Below are positions 41,059-44,115 of a stretch of DNA of 44,115 bases, piece by piece (position 1 is the first letter of the stretch; each line of letters opens with the position of its first letter). The stretch is from Desulfobacteraceae bacterium (GTDB lineage Bacteria > Desulfobacterota > DSM-4660 > Desulfatiglandales > B25-G16), in contig JAUWNK010000005.1 in the NCBI GenBank assembly GCA_030612685.1, positions 1-44,115 on the forward strand. The letters are read 5' to 3'. A program made the position numbers and the translations under genes. The notes beneath the pieces are model-generated. The model made no database searches and was not told where the DNA came from. It worked only from the letters and a program-made list of their open reading frames with translations.

Positions 41059-42006
41059 ATGGGGAATAAGGAGATGGATCAGGCAACAAATTTAAGAAGG
41101 ATGATAAAGGGAGAATCTGATAGAATTTATAAGCTTAAGAAGGACAATAGAGATGGATCATTTTCACCAATAAACAGGCCCAGGGTTATTGCCATTACCA
41201 GTGGTAAGGGAGGTGTGGGTAAAACAAGTGTAGTTGGTAATCTGGCTATTGCATGTCAGAGGATGGGAAAAAGAGTTTTAATCTTTGATGCCGATCTCGG
41301 ACTGGCAAATATCGATATTATCTTTGGCCTTAATCCCAGGCATAACATTAAAGAGGTAATAGAGGGCGAAAAAGAGCTATCTCAGATTATCGTTAAAGGG
41401 CCGGAAGGTGTAGCCATCATACCGGCTAGCTCAGGTGTGCAGGAATTAGCCCATTTGACAGAAGGCCAGAAGATAAATCTCTTAAATGAATTTGATATCT
41501 TGAATAACATGTTTGATATTTTGTTGATTGATACAGGTGCAGGGATCTCCTCGAATGTTATCTATTTTAATCTGGCAGCAGAAGAAAGGATGGTTGTTGT
41601 AACCCCAGAGCCCACATCTATCACAGATGCCTATGCCCTTATAAAGGTAATGTTTTACCAGCATGGGACAAAGAATTTTTTCCTTTTGTTAAATATGGTT
41701 AAAGATGAAAAAGAGGCAAAATCAGTTTACAAGAACCTGAGCAGGGTTGTAGCCAGATTTATGGGGGGCATATCAATAGACTATACTGGATTTATCCCAT
41801 TGGATAGCCTTTTACAAGAGTCAGTCAGCAGAAGAGAACCGGTCGTATGTTGTTACCCCGAATCATCTTCAAGTAATAGCTTTAAAGAGCTGGCCAAGTA
41901 TCTTTTAAGGCAGACAGATAGAAGAACAATTGACGGCAATATTAAATTTTTCTGGAAGAGACTTATGGCCGGAGCAATAGATAAAGAAAATGAAGTCGGA
42001 GATTAA
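41059..42006 (+). CDS. flhG: Flagellar number regulator FlhG (MinD-like ATPase)
   Basis: A 315-residue ParA/MinD-type ATPase that limits flagellar number. Residues 7-13 DQATNLR match the activation motif (DQAxxLR) that stimulates FlhF GTPase. Deviant Walker A GKGGVGKTS (49-57), DADLGLAN (77-84), and the switch IDTGAG. The C-terminal part (about 285-305) is a membrane-binding type amphipathic helix. It overlaps fliA by 17 bases. A TAGGCACTTAAA repeat lies in place of a ribosome site. Confidence 0.93.
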   Translation: MGNKEMDQATNLRRMIKGESDRIYKLKKDNRDGSFSPINRPRVIAITSGKGGVGKTSVVGNLAIACQRMGKRVLIFDADLGLANIDIIFGLNPRHNIKEVIEGEKELSQIIVKGPEGVAIIPASSGVQELAHLTEGQKINLLNEFDILNNMFDILLIDTGAGISSNVIYFNLAAEERMVVVTPEPTSITDAYALIKVMFYQHGTKNFFLLLNMVKDEKEAKSVYKNLSRVVARFMGGISIDYTGFIPLDSLLQESVSRREPVVCCYPESSSSNSFKELAKYLLRQTDRRTIDGNIKFFWKRLMAGAIDKENEVGD

Positions 42007-42748
42007 TAAATATCAACGGATTTTCGATATAGACCAGGGAAGGATAGATGCAAGGCTCAGAGAAGACCTTGTTATTAAATATGCCCCCCTTGTGAAATAC
42101 ATTTCTGACAGGATGGCGATCAGTCTTCCCCCCAATATATCCAGGGATGAGCTAATAAGTGCAGGGACAATGGGATTACTTGATGCCCTTGATAAATTCG
42201 ATTCAGAAATGGGGATTAAATTTCAGACATATGCAGAGCACAGGATAAAGGGGGCTATATTAGATGAATTGAGAAGAATGGATTGGATTCCCAGGTCTAT
42301 CAGGAAAGATATTCACAGGATTGAAGATGCCATTGCAGCAGTTAAGTCCAGACTTGGCAGGGAGCCAGATGATTTTGAGGTTGCCCAAGAGATTGGTATT
42401 GATATTGATTCATACTGTAGAATGATCAGTAGAGCACGGGGTATTGGCCTTTTAAGCCTTGATCAGATCATGCCGGATGGCTCTGTCCCAAAATTTGCTA
42501 AGCAGGCATCGGATACACCTTCCCCTTTTGATGAATTAAAAATAAAGGAAGTGAAAAAGATTATATCCGAGGCCCTTTTAACCCTTTCAAAAAAGGAGCA
42601 ATTGGTCATATCACTCTATTACTATGATGAATTGACATTAAATGAAATAGCCAAGGTATTGGGTTTAACAGAGTCAAGGATATCCCAAATCCATGCAAAG
42701 GCAATAATAACATTAAGGGCAAAACTGAGATCATATTACGAAGGTTGA
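41990..42748 (+). CDS. fliA: Flagellar sigma factor FliA (sigma-28)
   Basis: A 252-residue sigma factor for late flagellar genes. Region 2 (about 30-100: YAPLVKYISDRMA, SAGTMGLLDALDKFD, FQTYAEHRIKGAILDELR, DWIPRS), region 3 (about 115-160) and region 4 helix-turn-helix (about 190-248: LTLNEIAKVLGLTESRISQI). It lacks region 1.1 as expected. It starts inside the flhG 3' end. No flgM anti-sigma gene, flagellin or FliA-type promoter was found in the window. Confidence 0.95.
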   Translation: MKSEINKYQRIFDIDQGRIDARLREDLVIKYAPLVKYISDRMAISLPPNISRDELISAGTMGLLDALDKFDSEMGIKFQTYAEHRIKGAILDELRRMDWIPRSIRKDIHRIEDAIAAVKSRLGREPDDFEVAQEIGIDIDSYCRMISRARGIGLLSLDQIMPDGSVPKFAKQASDTPSPFDELKIKEVKKIISEALLTLSKKEQLVISLYYYDELTLNEIAKVLGLTESRISQIHAKAIITLRAKLRSYYEG

Positions 42749-42755
42749 TAAGATA

Positions 42756-42798
42756 AGTGCCTAAAGTGCCTAAAGTGAGCTAAAGTGCCTAAAGTGAA
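42756..42798 (-). repeat. TTTAGGCAC array in reverse orientation after fliA
   Basis: AAGTGCCTAAAGTGCCTAAA, AGTGAGCTAAA and GTGCCTAAAGTGAAC are the reverse complement of the arrays found before other genes. It starts 8 bases after the fliA stop. A further partial copy (TAGTGCCTAAAG) follows the last gene at 44098-44109. Confidence 0.7.
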
Positions 42799-42839
42799 CA
42801 AACACAACAAATACTTTCACATCTGTCGGGAATAAATAA

Positions 42840-43463
42840 ATGCAAGAAAATGATGAACAATTCTCGGGAGATAAGCTGAATGAATCAGGGGATAAAGAGA
42901 GTGAATCAATTCCAGAAGAGGGAGAATTCTCTGGAGGTGAGTTAGATGAATCATGGGATGAGGAAAGTGAGCCAATTCCAGAAGAGGGTGACTCTAAAAG
43001 ACTCGAGAGGAAATTTAGAGAGAAAAAAAGGTTATTGTTATGTATTGCGGTAGGGCTCTGTCTTTTGATAGGGATAGGATATCTTTACCTGAAATGGAAA
43101 AGATCTATTATACCATTAAATCAGAAAGAAGGGACTTCCCAGGTTTATAGATTAGCAATCCTAAAAGATCAATTACTCATATTTCACTCATTTATTATTC
43201 CCTTTAAAGAAAATAGAGGATTTACCTATATCTCTTTAAGTATTTCCTTTAACGTGCCGAATAAAGAATTAAAGAGAGAAATGATAGAGAAAAAAGGCCA
43301 GCTTAGAGGAATTATTTACGATATGTTGAGAGAGGAGATAAACAAGGTAAAGGAGATTCCCCCATTAGAGAAACTAAAGGAGTTCATTACCAGGGGAGTA
43401 AATACAGCTTTATCTGCTGGGAAGGTTAATAAAGTATATATAACTAACTTCCTGGCCGTTTGA
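42840..43463 (+). CDS. Second FliL-like protein with duplicated acidic N-terminus
   Basis: A 207-residue single-pass membrane protein. Membrane helix at about 64-83; periplasmic domain with the FliL pattern (LLIFHSFIIPFKEN, TYISLSISFNVPN, LRGIIYDMLREEIN, KVNKVYITNFLAV). The cytoplasmic part holds a 22-residue tandem repeat, in which FSG, L-x-ES, ESE and IPEEG recur (66-bp DNA period). FliL proteins form rings around stators, so this paralogue may serve the same motor; this is inference. It is the next gene after fliA, past a reverse TTTAGGCAC array. Confidence 0.7.
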   Translation: MQENDEQFSGDKLNESGDKESESIPEEGEFSGGELDESWDEESEPIPEEGDSKRLERKFREKKRLLLCIAVGLCLLIGIGYLYLKWKRSIIPLNQKEGTSQVYRLAILKDQLLIFHSFIIPFKENRGFTYISLSISFNVPNKELKREMIEKKGQLRGIIYDMLREEINKVKEIPPLEKLKEFITRGVNTALSAGKVNKVYITNFLAV

Positions 43464-43480
43464 GGAAAAGGCAACAGTTC

Positions 43481-43762
43481 AGCCACTAAGGCACGAAGGA
43501 AGGAGATGAATTTCAAACCTTGGAAGAATCATATTATAATCTTAGTGTCTTAGTGTCCCTGGCCCAGACCCCTGGCCCAGACCTGGCATGCAAGGGTTGA
43601 GTTCTATGGATTATACACCCGAAGTATTACAGTTGCTCTATAGTGTTCCATCCAAGTCGCGCCAGGGCAGGCTGGCTTGCAATGCTTAAGCTATGTTGCT
43701 TAAGATCGAGAAATATTACAGCGGTTGTAATATAGGCAAGGATGTCGCGCCAGGGCGGGCTT
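43481..43762. repeat. Repeat-filled gap before the last gene
   Basis: An AGCCACTAAG-type hairpin (43481-43560) is followed by CCCTGGCCCAGACC (twice, 43557-43584), ACCTGGCATGCAAGG and two ends CGCGCCAGGGC (43658-43670 and 43746-43757). These are the ends of the element seen at 1690, 3192, 7735 and 10982. No gene in this 327-base gap. Confidence 0.6.
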
Positions 43763-43790
43763 TGTGGCCGAACCACTACAGGAGAATGAA

Positions 43791-44096
43791 ATGGCAAGTA
43801 CAACGGATATGAATATTATCCTGGGTCAAGGAAACGCTATTAAAGAGGTTCATAATGTCAGGAAACAGACCCTGGAACTGAATCAGCAATTTGTTGCCCA
43901 AGAAACAGAGGATAAGAAAAAAGAGGATAAATCAAAGGTTAAGGAGTTTGACACTGGAAACAGGATAGAGATTAAAGATGATGAAAAGAAAAAGAACAAA
44001 GAAGGCCCCAAGGATAATGAAAAACATTCAAAGCAGGAACAATCAAAGGAAACATCCGATTTATCAGAAAGAAAGTTAATAGATATCACGGTTTAA
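43791..44096 (+). CDS. Small charged protein of flagellar clusters, unknown function
   Basis: About 101 residues, very rich in Lys/Glu/Asp and probably disordered apart from a short hydrophobic C-terminus (RKLIDITV). From memory, small proteins ending in an I-D-I-x-V pattern follow fliA in flagellar clusters of Geobacter-like bacteria; no role is known to me. ATG 43791 was chosen because AGGAG lies 6 bases before it; a GTG at 43764 would start inside a repeat. The window ends 19 bases after the gene, in a reverse TTTAGGCAC unit. Confidence 0.55.
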   Translation: MASTTDMNIILGQGNAIKEVHNVRKQTLELNQQFVAQETEDKKKEDKSKVKEFDTGNRIEIKDDEKKKNKEGPKDNEKHSKQEQSKETSDLSERKLIDITV

Positions 44097-44115
44097 TTAG
44101 TGCCTAAAGTTATAA

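Overview
The window is one flagellar gene cluster from a Gram-negative bacterium. It holds the export apparatus, MS and C rings, rod and hook genes, stator, the FlhF/FlhG placement pair and the flagellar sigma factor FliA. Two sigma-54 activators, c-di-GMP-binding PilZ proteins, an AMIN-TPR protein and the order fliF-G-H-I-J / fliK-flgD-flgE / motA-motB-fliL-fliM-fliN-fliO-P-Q-R-flhB-flhA-flhF-flhG-fliA resemble flagellar loci of Desulfobacterota (former Deltaproteobacteria) and neighbouring uncultured phyla. The lineage is an inference from gene order and protein style. No rRNA or tRNA gene is visible.

Layout. 1-836: gene-free leader with a terminator, hairpins and a sigma-54 promoter. 837-1439: PilZ protein. 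1439-2463: remains of a chemotaxis operon (3' pieces of cheR, cheA, cheZ and cheY). 2577-2975: conserved unknown protein. 3444-9333: sigma-54 activator, AMIN-TPR protein, second sigma-54 activator. 9484-17925: flgB, flgC, fliE, fliF, fliG, fliH, fliI, fliJ, a MotE-like chaperone and a small secreted protein. 18297-18971, minus strand: YcgR-like PilZ protein. 19052-20374: gene-poor. 20378-24143: exported FIST protein, membrane histidine kinase and single-domain response regulator. 24679-28626: fliK, flgD, flgE. 29178-42748: motA, two motB-like genes, fliL, fliM, fliN, fliO, fliP, fliQ, fliR, flhB, flhA, flhF, flhG, fliA. 42840-44096: second FliL-like protein and a conserved small charged protein.

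How it works together. Good GG-N10-GC sigma-54 sites lie before the PilZ gene, the AMIN-TPR gene, flgB, fliK and motA, with a weaker one before the FIST gene. The two activators encoded here are the obvious candidates to switch them on. FliA would then drive late genes (flagellin, hook-associated proteins), none of which is in the window. The local chemotaxis genes are broken, while the FliM N-terminus still looks able to bind CheY-P, so a working chemotaxis system must lie elsewhere or motility is non-chemotactic.

What stands out. The spacers are packed with several families of small repeats: a 9-bp TTTAGGCAC repeat placed just before flagellar start codons, GC-rich palindromes, MITE-like elements and nested insertions. 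GC-rich palindromes also sit in frame inside FliH, the MotE-like protein and FlhF, as Rickettsia palindromic elements do. Other oddities are a MotB paralogue lacking the ion-channel aspartate, an NPTD cleavage motif in FlhB, and the exported FIST/kinase/regulator module.
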